Positions 53,640-64,000 of a DNA stretch of 64,000 bases are shown one piece after another; position 1 is the stretch's first letter, and the number at the start of each line of letters is the position of its first letter. The stretch is from the NCBI GenBank assembly GCA_024220505.1, contig JAKZZE010000013.1, positions 930,001 to 994,000 on the forward strand, in the 5' to 3' direction. Under the pieces are notes generated by a model. It was not told the DNA's origin and made no database searches. It was given only the letters and a program-made list of their open reading frames with translations. Source of the stretch: Rhizopus arrhizus. Its lineage: Eukaryota > Mucoromycota > Mucoromycetes > Mucorales > Rhizopodaceae. A program made the translations under genes and the position numbers.

Positions 53640-54955
53640 GCTCTAACTCTGTTGGGCAACCAGTCGCTGTTCCTTCTCGTGCTGTTGTTCCTGAGCTTGC
53701 TTCAAGCGATGCCATTCCAGATAGCTTTGCCTATCCTAGGCCTGGTTTTCCTCCCATGACCCATGTTCAGAAGCGAATGCGTGAAGCCGAAGACATGGAG
53801 ACTGATGAAGTATCTCTTTCTTTTTCCATTTATATGGAGCTAAGAAAAGAAAATGATGGTTTGAAGGAGATGCTTCGAAAAGAGCAAGAGGAAAAGCAGG
53901 CCTTGCAAGTAGCATACAGCAAGCTCAAAGAAGCATACGATGAGCTTGAAGCAGAATCAGGCAAAGGCGCAAAGCCGATTGCTACTGCTGTCAAAGTAAA
54001 AACATTAAAATTCAATTTTAAACAAATATACTAATCGCTTTTCTCTGAAATATAGGATGCTGTGAGAAATCACTACAACAACCTGCCGCCATCATCTCAG
54101 TATATCCTTGAAAAGCCTTTGAAGTCTGCTGAAAACCAAAGAGTGTTTAAATTGCTGCAGGATTATGTGAATAGCCATTATTCATATAAAAATACCAACA
54201 ACCGCGATTTGCGCAAGTACCTCGAGCGCCAATATTATACAAAGAAGGCGGGAATATCCACGGGTGAAGAGGAAGATCCAGTTGAAGAATTTATAAGAAA
54301 ACGAAAAGCAGCAAAAGTCACCCGTAGAAGCGCTGTAAGTGCCACATAAAGTATTGTACTTGAATAACTAACTTTGCTTTTTTAGAAAACAAGAGCTCGT
54401 AAGGCTATATACGAGCAGTACAAGGATCAAGGCGTTTACGAAAACTATCCAAACTGTGAGTATTTGCTTCAACAGCAATACATGTCTGAAGAAGAAGACA
54501 TGTACAACAATGAAACAATCGATAAGGTGGATGAAATTCTTCTGGAGCAAAATCCAGATAGAACAACTCCTTTTACCGAAAAGGAACGCATGTCTGTCTT
54601 GTGCAAGAAAACAGTTGATTATTTTGAAGTTCGCGTACCAAAGTACAGATCACCTGCAGTAAGTCTGATTAATATCTTTTTAAGCGTAATCAGCTAATTA
54701 TCCAATATTCAGTGTACCGAATTTTTTAAGCTGTTGGATGATCAGATAGCAAGTGACAAGGCAAAGAGGCAAAGAACTGGAAATAACAGCATCCAATTTC
54801 TTCCTCGTATACAAAGAAAATGCTCGTTGCCTGTTCCTGGCTCCATCAAAAAAGAAAATATAACTGAAGAGAGTATCGCTTGGGCTTTTGGTGGTGAAAT
54901 AGAGTTGGATGAAATCAACTTGCTGTTTTTAAAAAAAAAAAAAAAAAACTTGTGA
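53640..54955 (+). CDS. unrecognised four-exon gene, 5' end cut at M2
   Basis: Exons 53640-53995, 54056-54334, 54386-54658 and 54713-54955; introns of 60, 51 and 54 nt with GTAAAA/GTAAGT donors, and CTAAT/CTAAC-like branch sites. Over 380 residues in one open frame. Exon 1 has a Pro-rich start, then a coiled-coil-like stretch (MELRKENDGLKEML, EEKQALQVAYSKLKEAYDEL). Exon 2 has YNNLPPSSQYILEKP and NRDLRKYLERQYY, then a basic KRKAAKVTRRS. Exon 3 is acidic. The last exon ends in an A run (Lys repeat) that may mis-state the terminus. The 5' end is beyond M2, and sequence left of M2 does not continue it recognisably. Family unknown; a nuclear, DNA- or chromatin-related role is only a guess. Confidence 0.65.
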
Positions 54956-56494
54956 AATAAATAAAACAAAAAAAATGAAAGCGGTGTTTAGATCTTTAAA
55001 TTTTTTTTTTTTTTTACCTTTGTTTCATTCTAGATTTGGTTACAGATAAAATCAGTTTGCCGTTTGTATTGTGGTCTTTGAATCTTATTTTAGATTTCTG
55101 TTTGATGCTTTCCACCTGTTGTAGAACAGTAACTGATCGTAGTAGACATTGATAAACATAAGTCTTAATACAAGATCATAATTAAATAAAATAAAAATAT
55201 AAGTTTATTTAAATAAGATTATACAATCAATTCCAATTAAACATATTCTAAAAGAATATGTTTTGTATTCATGAGAGTTCTTTGATAAGAAATATCAACT
55301 AAAATAACAAAACCCAATCCAATATCAGGAATATTGCTAATCTTTCACATAATTAAAATAACGTTATTCAAATCAGTGAGGAATTCCCAGAATAAAAGAT
55401 AATCTATGACAGACATACAAAATAACAAATGAAAAGTTTTCATAATCATAATTATAGATGACACTTGCTAAAGTACCTGAATATTAGAAGAACTCTTACA
55501 ATAGAAGATATCAAGCCACTCACTCAATAAGATATAAACATCTGCCTTCAATTAGAATAATTTTTACTTTAACTTAAGCTAAAATTAAGATCAGTCTCAA
55601 AACGTACTCACACTGTTTCTTGATCTTTGTTTCTACCTTTTCTTAAACTACTTTTACCATTATACAACACCACCTTCGTAATATTTGGTCCACTTTTATT
55701 TTTTTTAATGAAAGAAATTTCTAAAGCACTTTTTTTTAAAACCCAAATTTAAAACGCTGCGTTTTTTATTCAGGTTAAAACAGTACATTGAATGGAGATT
55801 CCTTTTGTAATGTCAATGCTGGGAATGTAATTCCTTTTTTTTTTTTTTTACAATTTCAACATTGCAACTTTTTTTTTTTTCAAATGTACTCAGTAACAAT
55901 ATACTTTTTCTTTTGTTTTTTAATCTTTTCATAGAAATCTCAAGACATGTAGCATAATAGACATTCATTCCGTTGCCGCCTTTTTTTTCTTTACTCTCAA
56001 AAAATAAAAATGATTATCAAAAATACTCTGTCTTTTTTATGTCATGATCTTACTATTTAAAACATATCTTTTTCAGCTTTAAAACAAGTTTAACTTCTTT
56101 AGAGCCAAAAGAATCCTTCTTTTTTTTATATATTTTATTCAATCTCTTAAATTTTCTACTATATTCACATTCTTTTTTTTGTTCTAATTTATAAACACAT
56201 ACTTTTATACTTATTATTATAGCGATATTATGCACTTATATAAGAGTTTCATCCCTCTTATTCATATGTGCCTCTTTACTCTTTCTTTTTTTTTTTTTTT
56301 TTTTTTTTTGTTCATTAGTAACCAAAATAAATCTCCTTTTGTATTAAACAAAGTTTTTTTTTTGGTAAAATACGACATGAGAACCGAAGAATGCTTGAAA
56401 AGAAAACGCCATGACTCAATCACTTGGATTTCCGAGCTTGTAGGCCAATAGAACTGTGTTTTCGATCTTTGTTGAAGTTAAAAAACATTGCACT
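54956..56494. other. AT-rich stretch without genes
   Basis: Many T runs of 10 or more (for example 56286-56308). No element ends, RNA genes or credible frames were seen; the short open frames here are low-complexity. Confidence 0.5.
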
Positions 56495-57146
56495 TGTTTA
56501 GGAAAGGGGAGTTTTAGGTAAATATAATATAGCAATCAAAGATAAAGAAATACTGTTAGAACTTGGTATCTCTTTATTAAGTTAAGATAACTATTGTATG
56601 ATTCAAAAAATAAATTCTACATGTAAAACGTGAGAGTATTTATAGACATGATACGGATAAAGAATTAGGACAGATTTATAATCAATTTGACAGAATAGAT
56701 GATTACTATTTCTAATTATTAGTTTAGCCTGTTCCTAGCTTGTATTGTCAATTATGCTATTGGGATGGTTTCAGATATAACTATTTAAGGAGACGGTACG
56801 AATGAATATAAAGACTTTTAGTTCCGTGATTGGATATCATTGTTAACAATAATATCTCAGTCAGGATAAATGTTTTCATGACTAATGATGATCCGGTAAG
56901 TAATCGTCATTCCTAATTCAACATGCTCATACTATCACTAAACTATATTATAACCATGTCATCTTATTTGACTATGTGAAGTTAATATGAATAAAGCTTA
57001 ATATAAAAATCTAATCAAAGTATTTTATTGATCTGTGTTGGGAATAATGTTATAAATGATACCAAGTTATGTCAACATATTATTCAGGATCATATCTGAT
57101 TCCTTTTACTAAAATAAAGTGACTATAATCTTATGTATCCTTAACA
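56495..57146 (-). mobile_element. solo LTR (same family as 50458, inverted)
   Basis: A 652-bp sequence, TGTTTAGG to CTTAACA on plus, with 5-bp duplication GCACT at 56490-56494 and 57147-57151. It is almost identical to 50458-51107 on the opposite strand, including a slightly imperfect version of its central palindrome. No interior domain is present. Confidence 0.94.
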
Positions 57147-57265
57147 GCACTGAAGTTGAAAAAGCATAGTCTTTCCAATTTGTAATCTTGTATGGTATCA
57201 TGTATCACAACAGAAAATTATTTACTTTTTTAAAGAATACAATATCTTTTTATTCAACAAATATA

Positions 57266-58902
57266 CAGTGGGTCAAAAAACTGCACCAACCTAACCTAAT
57301 TTTTCGGAAATAAGAGCATAGGTCTGTCAGTTTTATAGCAATCATTATGAAACTTGAACCAAACAAAGTTAATACTATTATAATTTATTGACAAAAATTT
57401 CAAAGTCAGACGCCGAGTATACACTTAAAGCGCGTCCAGAAAAAAGCGGAGGTCGGTTGGTGCAGTTTTTTTACTTTTAAAATAAAAGTGGGTTTGACAC
57501 TATATGCCCGGACTGAGGCCATTCCGGCAGATATAAATTAGTCTGTGGAGTATGTAGTCACACTGGGGATCTTAAAATAAACTTTTTTGCAATTATTTTC
57601 CTTTTTTCTTTCTTTCCTACTTTACCCAAACGCATCATACATCGCCAGTGTCTATCCATCATTAGAAATGCCCAAAACGGTTCCATTCGATGTTCAAAAC
57701 AGTATCAAACCACTATTGGAAGATAGCGTTGACCCCACAGTCATTGGGAAACGAGTTGTAGTGCATAGAAATACCGTTAATACGTATGCAAATAAGTGGA
57801 TGCATAATAGAATACGTAAAAGTGGAGGTAGACCGAGCATTGTGACAGAATCAACGCGTCGATACATGAAGAGACAAGTACTCACGGGTTATTTGAAGAC
57901 TGCTAAGGATGTGCAAATGAAGTTGGAGGAGCTTGGACACCCTATGTCGTATCAATCGGCCATTAATGTTTTACATTCAGTTGAAATTTATGCTGAGATC
58001 AAAAAGAAGAAGCCATTATTGACTGAAAAGCACAAAAAGGCTCGATTGGCATGGGCCAAAAAGCATCAATATTTGACAGTACATGATTGGCGACGTGTGA
58101 TCTTTTCTGATGAGACCAAAATTAACATTTGGGGCTCTGATGGTTGCAAATATTATTGGAAAAAAAATGCGATCGTTTACAGCCCCATCATATCGACGTT
58201 ACTGTGAAGCATGGAGGCGGTGGTCTCATGTTATGGGGTTGTATAACCAGCGCAGGATCTGGATACGCATGTCAGGTCTATGATGGTACTATGAATTCAG
58301 AGTTATACCAAGAAATTCTTGCTACAAGTCTGAAGGACACCATGGAGTACTATGGTCTGAATTGGAAAACATCGGTATTTCAGCACGACAATGATCCTAA
58401 ACATCGATCATATTCCACAACGCAATGGATGAAAGATAGTGGCATGGTTTACATTGACGATTGACCATCACAAAGTCCAGATTTTAATCCTATTGAAGAG
58501 GTATGGCATCATTTGAAGTTAAAGCTGAGCATGTATGATAATAGGGCGACCAGCATCCATGAGCTGTGGGAAAGAGTCGAAAATGAATGGAATTCGTTTA
58601 CTAAGGAACAATGCATCAAATATATAGACAGTATGCTCGACAGAATACAAGCAGTATTAGCAGAAAAGGGTGGTTCCACTCGATTTTAAGAAAGTCAAAA
58701 AACTGCACCAACCGACCTCCGCTTTTTTCTGGGCGCGCTTTAAGTGTATACTCAGCTTCTGACTTTGAAATTTTTGTCAATAAATTATAATAGTATTAAC
58801 TTTGTTTGGTTCAAGTTTCATAATGTTTGCTATAAATCTGACAGACCTATGCTCTTATTTCCGAAAAATTAGGCTAGGTTGGTGCAGTTTTTTGACCCAC
58901 TG
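57266..58902 (+). mobile_element. Tc1/mariner element A3
   Basis: A 1637-bp family A copy, TA at 57264-57265 and 58903-58904, with inverted inner motifs near 57455 and 58696. Confidence 0.95.
57668..58689 (+). pseudogene. Tc1 transposase of A3 (broken)
   Basis: The frame is open from MPKTVPFDVQ through both HTH segments and FSDETKINIWGSDGC, then loses one base in the A run near 58158-58166. It continues in the next frame with HHIDVTVKHGGGG, FQHDNDPKHRS and a TGG-to-TGA stop at about 58462 (YIDD-stop-PSQ, shared with A2). SPDFNPIEEVWHHLKLKL and the STRF end follow. It keeps all three catalytic acids and is the least damaged A copy apart from these two lesions. Confidence 0.93.
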
Positions 58903-59417
58903 TATTATATACTTCTGATTATTTTTATAGATTTACAATCTATTTTTTTCAAGCTTTTTTCTAATATAAAAATCAGCTTTCTAATATTTAAATCCGAGTT
59001 CTCACTCATTTAATAGAATTACCACTATCAAAAAGATCAACTTTATCAACTTGGATAACGGTGATTGGGTGCAGTGAACACTGCAAATAATCGTGCAAAC
59101 TCTGCACACTGTTAATTTTTAGCAATATGCTTTTCTGTTTAACGATGCCAAAAGCTGTGATTGAATGGGTATTTATGCCGACGTCAATATCGGCACCCTT
59201 TAAGGACCTAAATGTCTGTCAATATATTCTGCGTCTCTGTATGGTGCCGATATTAACGAAAATGATGATCCATAGCTCTAAGTAGATTTATACAGACCCA
59301 ATTGTCGTTCTGCGAAGGCGTCTCTCTTGTTAGCTGCTTTACATAGTCTATTCTACGTTATAAATAATTTGGCAACCAATGATACTTTTTAAATCATTAC
59401 TTTATTTGTCTTTTTAC

Positions 59418-59550
59418 TCTTTATAAACCACTCATATTGCCTTATATACTTCTTTATGAACCACTCATATTGCCTTATATATTTCTTTATAAACCACTTA
59501 TATTGCTTTATATACTTCTTTATCGACCATTCATATTGCAATAAATATTG
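59418..59550. repeat. 33-bp tandem repeat, about four copies
   Basis: Units read CTTCTTTATNAACCACTCAT followed by ATTGCCTTATATA, with the last unit the most diverged. Confidence 0.88.
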
Positions 59551-59908
59551 CTTTATATACACAAAAAAATAGGGATTTTGTTTATAAAAAATAGCTTTTT
59601 TTTATTTAAATAAAATAATAATAACAATACATAGTATTTCTTTGCTTGTAGCATTTTAACAGTGTGCTTGACTTACCTAATGTCACCAGAATAGCAGCAT
59701 CTAATCTAAAAATACATCAATTAATCTCGTGGAACTTTAAAAGTTCTCAAAAGAAAAAAAAAAAAAAAAAAAAAAAAAGCAAGCCCAAGGATTCTAGGAT
59801 TCAAAGACACAAGGACCAGGGCACTTAAAGGAAAAGATGGAAGTACATCAGTACTTAAGAACCAAAGTAAAAACCAGGAAAGAAACAGAAAGAGGCCAAA
59901 GCAGAGCA

Positions 59909-60160
59909 GCATTCATCTATAATAATTATTAGCCATCATGTATATAATAAAAGTAATAGTACCTTTAGATGGGCTAAGAGAAGAAAACTAGCTAAGTTTT
60001 ACCAACAAGTAAAAAAAAAAAGGAAACAGTACGCATCTATAATAAATATTAGCTATTGAGTGTATGTAGTAAAAGTAATAGTACCTTGCTTTAGATGGAC
60101 CATGAAAAAAAAAGGAAAAGAAAAAGACATCAGTCAAGCTTATACCAACAAGGAAAAGAA
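59909..60160. repeat. diverged direct duplication of about 115 bp
   Basis: CATCTATAATAA, TATTAGC, AAAAGTAATAGTACCTT and TACCAACAAG occur in the same order in 59909-60025 and 60028-60160; the second copy has small insertions. Confidence 0.7.
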
Positions 60161-61843
60161 GAAGCAATGATAATCCTGGGAAAAAGACTTTATAAAGACC
60201 ATTTAAAACATCAAAAAAGCAATCAATACAATATTACTAAAGTACAAGTACCGTTAGAACAGGAATACAATTTATATAATATTAAGAACTTACCTTTTAT
60301 AAAAAAGAGAAGAAAAAAAAAAGAAAAAAAAAAAAAAAAAGAGAAGTGCTTTTTTGTAGCCTTATTTTACCAATGTTACACTTATTCACTGTCTATCTAT
60401 ATTAGAAATCAAAAACAGTTGCTTTTCATATAGTCTGTATTTAATGGTATCCCAAAAGATAATTTATACATTGCTTGAACAAGTTTTATTACTTGCGTGC
60501 AATATCTTTAACATGGAGGATATTCTTTTTTCTTTTTTTTTTTTATTTCAAGTAAAAAAAAAAAGGTCGATATCAACAAATTATAGCAGAAAAACAACTT
60601 TTTTTTTCTCCCTTGTTTTGTTTCATGGAATACACTAGATGTCAAAGGTACAAAAGATAAAAAAAAAGCTCAAGTATTGACCATATGTAAGTTTATAAAA
60701 AAAAAAAATAACAACCAAGGCTAATGTCGGTTTTTTTTTTTTTTTACATTAGGAATTCCTAATGGGACACATTCGGATGACGAACATGAGCCACATGAGC
60801 AAAGTTGTTCGTTTTAACACGATAAAACTATAAGAATATCAAACTTATATTGTTGCTTGTTGTTGAAAAGCCCTTTTTGATAAAGGAAGTTGGCAATGTT
60901 AACATCTCTAATGGCTAATGGCTAATGGCAAATTACACCCATGTGCAAACATAAAGTAAGTAATGAACTAATATAAGCTTAAAAACATATATTCTTTTAT
61001 ATTATTTGTCATAAAAAATAATAAAGCACTTTATTTACTTGAAAAACAAAAAAATTGTGCTTGTATCTATTAATTATAATTGCCTTGTAACAAGATGTTA
61101 ACAAAGCTTCTTTTTTTTTTATTCTTTTTAGAATATACACGTATTCTTTTGTTATAATGTAAAAGCATTTGTATTTTTATAAAACATGTTTACTGTTAGG
61201 TTATTGTTTTCATTTGAATAAGTAACATTTTATTGCTATGCTCTTTTTTTTTTTTTTTTTTTTTTTTTTCACTAGGTCTTTTTTTTTTAACTTTGTCTTT
61301 TTTTTTTACTTTTAATTTTTCAGCTTCTTTTTTTTTCCCAAACGCAACTATTTTGTTACATTCTGTTACACGTTTCTAATGAGCTAAGCTAAAAAGCACA
61401 GACTGCCTTCCTAATATGTATTCTTCTGATCAAAATAATCACAATGTGTTTTTGTTTTCCGCATTTTGCCCTCAAAAATAAAAAAAAGAAGATATCGGTC
61501 TTTCAACGATAGAGGAGAACAAGCTTTCCAAAAAAAGATCATCTGTAAAAAAAAAAGACATTTTTTTAAAACGTGAATAACTTTATGAATATTTACCTTA
61601 CAATGAAAAAAATAACATTACTTAATTTCTTTATTTTTTTCGCATCTAAATCTTTTTTCATATTTCGAAAATGACCAATACAGCAAGATATAATGTTTTT
61701 TTAAAAAAAAAACTTTAAAATCTGTGGACCTATGAATGTCACCGATATCAGAATTCTACGTCAAAGGCACAACATTATTTGCAGTGGAAAAATATTCTTT
61801 TCAAATCAAGTTTATTGATATTTACCTTGGTATCAATAGGTGC

Positions 61844-61916
61844 GCGGGTATAGCTCAGCTGGGAGAGCGTTAGACTGAAGATCTAAAGGTCGGGTGTTCG
61901 ATCCACTCTAGCCGCA
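61844..61916 (+). tRNA. tRNA-Phe (anticodon GAA), no intron
   Basis: A 73-nt cloverleaf. Acceptor stem GCGGGTA with TAGCCGC, D arm GCTC/GAGC around AGCTGGGA, anticodon stem TTAGA/TCTAA with loop CTGAAGA (GAA at 61877-61879), variable loop AGGTC, T arm GGGTG/CACTC with TTCGATC, discriminator A73. Internal pol III A and B boxes are present (TAGCTCAGCTGGG; GTGTTCGATCC) and TTTT follows at about 61930. It would decode UUC/UUU. The fifth acceptor pair is G5-G68, a mismatch unusual for a functional tRNA-Phe. It could be a working gene with one tolerated mismatch or a slightly decayed copy. Confidence 0.93.
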
Positions 61917-61959
61917 ATAAAGACTTCCTTTTACCATGTGGTAACAACATCGGTGAATT

Positions 61960-63489
61960 TGTAGCATATTGTGACGAAAATAGAAATTTTTTCAATCAAA
62001 CTGTACCACTTGACGAAGAAAGTTCGGACCTGAACTAAGTTCATGTCCTCAATATTTTTGATAAACTCAATGAAATTGAATAACTCAACTAAATTCACAA
62101 TTCAAAGGAAAACACAAAAATCTAAAAACATCACAAAATCAAGAAAACCAAAAACATATAAATATCAACAATTTATCAAGAATTATTATTATTATTATTA
62201 TTATCTTACCTTATCCAAATAAATCTCCTTTGAAACAAAATACTTCTTTTATTTTATAAATAGGAAGAACTAATAATCCCTTGAATCATATACTTCATTG
62301 TAATCTCTTTTTTATTTTATCTTTTATCTTTCATCTTTTTATTTTACTTTTATTCAATTCAGACTGATCTACTTAACAAGATCTGGTGGTCACTCTACTC
62401 AAGCGAACTTACAACTCAAATTATCTACTCTTTTTGGATATTACTTTGTCCGATACCTTATTCAATTATCAAAACTTTGTCTCAAAAACTTATATCAAAC
62501 CTACTTAAACCCGAAAGCCTAACAATCTCACAATATTTTGTTATTGGAACTGTTGTAACGAGAATGATGAAGACATTGTAACACAAGAACCAACTTTTTG
62601 AACGATCTTTTCAAACGATCCAAAAGTTAATATTGCCAATCAAATCGAACCAAACATTAACCCACCAAACAGTATAAATACTGAGGATTTATTCCTCAAG
62701 ATATAAAAAACTTCACTTCGATCTTTGCACTTTAAAACTTTTACTTACAAAATCTACAACTTTATTTACTTTGTTTTTCTTTGAATAAATTTATCAATTA
62801 TCCTTTTAAAAAGCTCTTTTGATATTCTATTATAATTACAAAGTCAAGTCCCTTGAAGCTAACTATCTTCATTGTATCCCTTTTTATTTTATTTTTACTT
62901 TAAACAAATCTTTTTACGAATCAAAACAAGATTGATCAACTTTACAAGATCTGGTGGTCACTATATCAAGCGAATCAAGCCAAATCCAATTCACAAAAAG
63001 TCAACTCTTATATCAATTATAACTCAAATCTCTGCTTATTTAAACCTTAACCCAATAAACCCAAACAAAATTACAACATCTATAAAATTTTGGACAGTAC
63101 AACTGACTTTGAAATCAACTTACTTCAGTAATTTAACTGAAATACTGTAACACACACAATGGGAAAACATTAAAAAATTGTACCACAAGAATTGAATGAA
63201 TACAGACAACTGTATGAATACAGACAGTGTTTGAATTCAGATGGCTATGTAGATTCATACAAAAATTTTCCACACTAAAAACCAAAAACAACAGATAATC
63301 AGAAAACTCAAAAAACATATAAATACCTCGACATTTTAACAGCAATCAAGACTTACTTACTTACTTACTTTTGAACTTACTTTTATTTTACTTTACTTTT
63401 GATTATTTTAATAAATATCATACAAAGTAAATCTCTTTTGTTTTTCTTTTATTTTACTTAACATCAAGAAAAAGAAGTCCCTTGAAGTA
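61960..63489 (+). repeat. tandem LTR-like units downstream of tRNA-Phe
   Basis: Two and a half diverged units of about 570-630 bp. Landmarks recurring in order: ACATATAAATA-like or AGTATAAATACTG TATA boxes (near 62153, 62671, 63314), CCCTTGAA (near 62278, 62851, 63479), CAAGATCTGGTGGTCACT (near 62378 and 62958) and TGTAACACA starts (near 62576 and 63147). The TATA box, CTTTGAATAAA signal and TG start look like LTRs of one family. There is no coding interior. The third unit is interrupted by N3. Confidence 0.6.
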
Positions 63490-64000
63490 CAGTAGGTGAA
63501 AAAATACGAGCAACCTCTGTTCGATTTGTCTTCATATCTTTTTATTTTCGTGTGTACATTCGCCAGAGCTTTGATATCACACAAACTAATTAAGACAACA
63601 AAGATCCATACAATGCACTAAAGAGATTGACTCTACTTGAAGTACAGGCTTTTTAAAAAGGGAAAGACAGTCATAAAAAAGCCAATGATGATTTTTCAAA
63701 ATTCGCTATGTTTATTTAATATTTTCTATATCTTCCCTTTGCTTTAAATAGTGCTTCTACTTTGGCTGGCATACTATTGATGGACCTCTTGCAAGCATTT
63801 GTATTGAGTTTATTTCGGACAACTGGGAGTTCAGGCCACGATGGATAAATCCTTGGGTCTGTGATTAAATCGGAGCTATAATCACAATCCAAAAATAGAA
63901 ACGTATACTTTCGGTTATTGCGCATCGATTGGTACTATTTTTGTATTCAAATTCCGACTTTTTGATATCAATATTTGCATTTGAAAATAGGCGGTATGGA
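63490..64000 (-). mobile_element. Tc1/mariner element N3 (runs off the window)
   Basis: Starts CAGTAGGTGAAAAAATAC after TA 63488-63489 and matches N2 over the first 245 bp. The right end is beyond base 64000. Confidence 0.9.
63716..64000 (-). pseudogene. Tc1 transposase C-terminus of N3
   Basis: The last 30 or so codons read RNKLNTNACKRSINSMPAKV and ALFKAKGRYRKY with the stop at 63716-63718. This matches the N1 tail closely. Further upstream to the window end the similarity is weak, with no NPIE box in the open frame, so this copy is probably deleted or decayed. Confidence 0.8.

Larger units (their letters stand above)
58905..61843. other. AT-rich intergenic region
   Basis: About 2.9 kb with no coding frame I would defend; K-rich frames at 60095-60433 are A-run artefacts. 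It contains the 33-bp repeat (59418-59550), a direct duplication (59909-60160), a 12-bp inverted repeat (AATATCGGCACC near 59186 and its complement near 59241) and an 18-bp palindrome centred on GAATTC at 60747-60764. Confidence 0.5.

Noticed and set aside
60095..60433. Lysine-rich 112-codon frame as a gene
   Set aside because: Most residues come from A runs; it spans a diverged duplication and has no recognisable domain.
63133..63345. Minus-strand 70-codon frame as a small membrane protein
   Set aside because: It lies within the tandem LTR-like units, has no start context or homologue, and its hydrophobicity follows from T-rich DNA.

Overview
The window is AT-rich eukaryotic DNA. Three things point to a fungus, most likely a Mucoromycota (Mucorales-type) genome: introns of about 50-70 nt with GTAAGT-like donors and CTAAC-like branch sites, a nuclear-type tRNA-Phe, and a dense load of Tc1/mariner, Ty3/gypsy, Tnp2-like, Merlin and IS630-like sequences. 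The species cannot be named from the sequence. There are few ordinary host genes; most of the 64 kb is a transposon graveyard with some apparently intact copies.

I recognise about two dozen Tc1/mariner copies. For reference I group them by terminal inverted repeat (TIR) into families A-I, K, M and N. All are flanked by the TA target dinucleotide and nearly all begin CAGT. Four copies (D, H, I, E2) keep full-length transposase frames with the catalytic D, D and E. Family B is a 1.63-kb element present four times with the same decayed coding region in every copy. Families A, C, E1, G, K and M are interrupted mostly by TGG-to-TGA/TAG, CAA-to-TAA or CGA-to-TGA changes and by homopolymer indels.

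Layout. 1-8627: broken Ty3/gypsy remains on opposite strands (gag on minus, RT-RNase H-integrase on plus), flanked by an inverted pair of about 770-bp LTR-like repeats and broken by A1, F and B1. 9623-10145: 3' end of an unrecognised spliced gene cut off at E1. 10148-14946: E1, a 5'-truncated C1, and the 3' part of a Tnp2-type transposase gene. 17129-21132: B2 carrying a solo LTR that itself carries B3. 21135-28762: a LINE fragment, C2 with D inside it, and a decayed N1 carrying G and H, ending in a gypsy RNase H scrap within a 327-bp inverted duplication. 30620-33518: a C2H2 zinc-finger transposase-like gene. 33752-38117: A2, a Tc1 remnant and an IS630-like transposase. 38140-43021: I carrying B4 carrying E2. 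43129-47320: K carrying a 2.5-kb Merlin element with an 8-bp target duplication. 47793-51668: a Mucorales-type gene split exactly at a TA by M1, which itself carries a solo LTR. 52000-54955: M2 and a four-exon gene. 56495-58902: an inverted solo LTR and A3. 61844-61916: tRNA-Phe, followed by tandem LTR-like units and the start of N3.

The genes do not form a pathway. The value of the window is the insertion record: nested target-site duplications give relative ages, two host-type frames can be traced through insertions, and several element ends sit at junctions between unrelated sequences, which suggests ectopic recombination between copies. Seven families share an unusual end structure in which the terminal motif recurs about 200 bp inward in inverted orientation. 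Family letters are my own labels, not published names.
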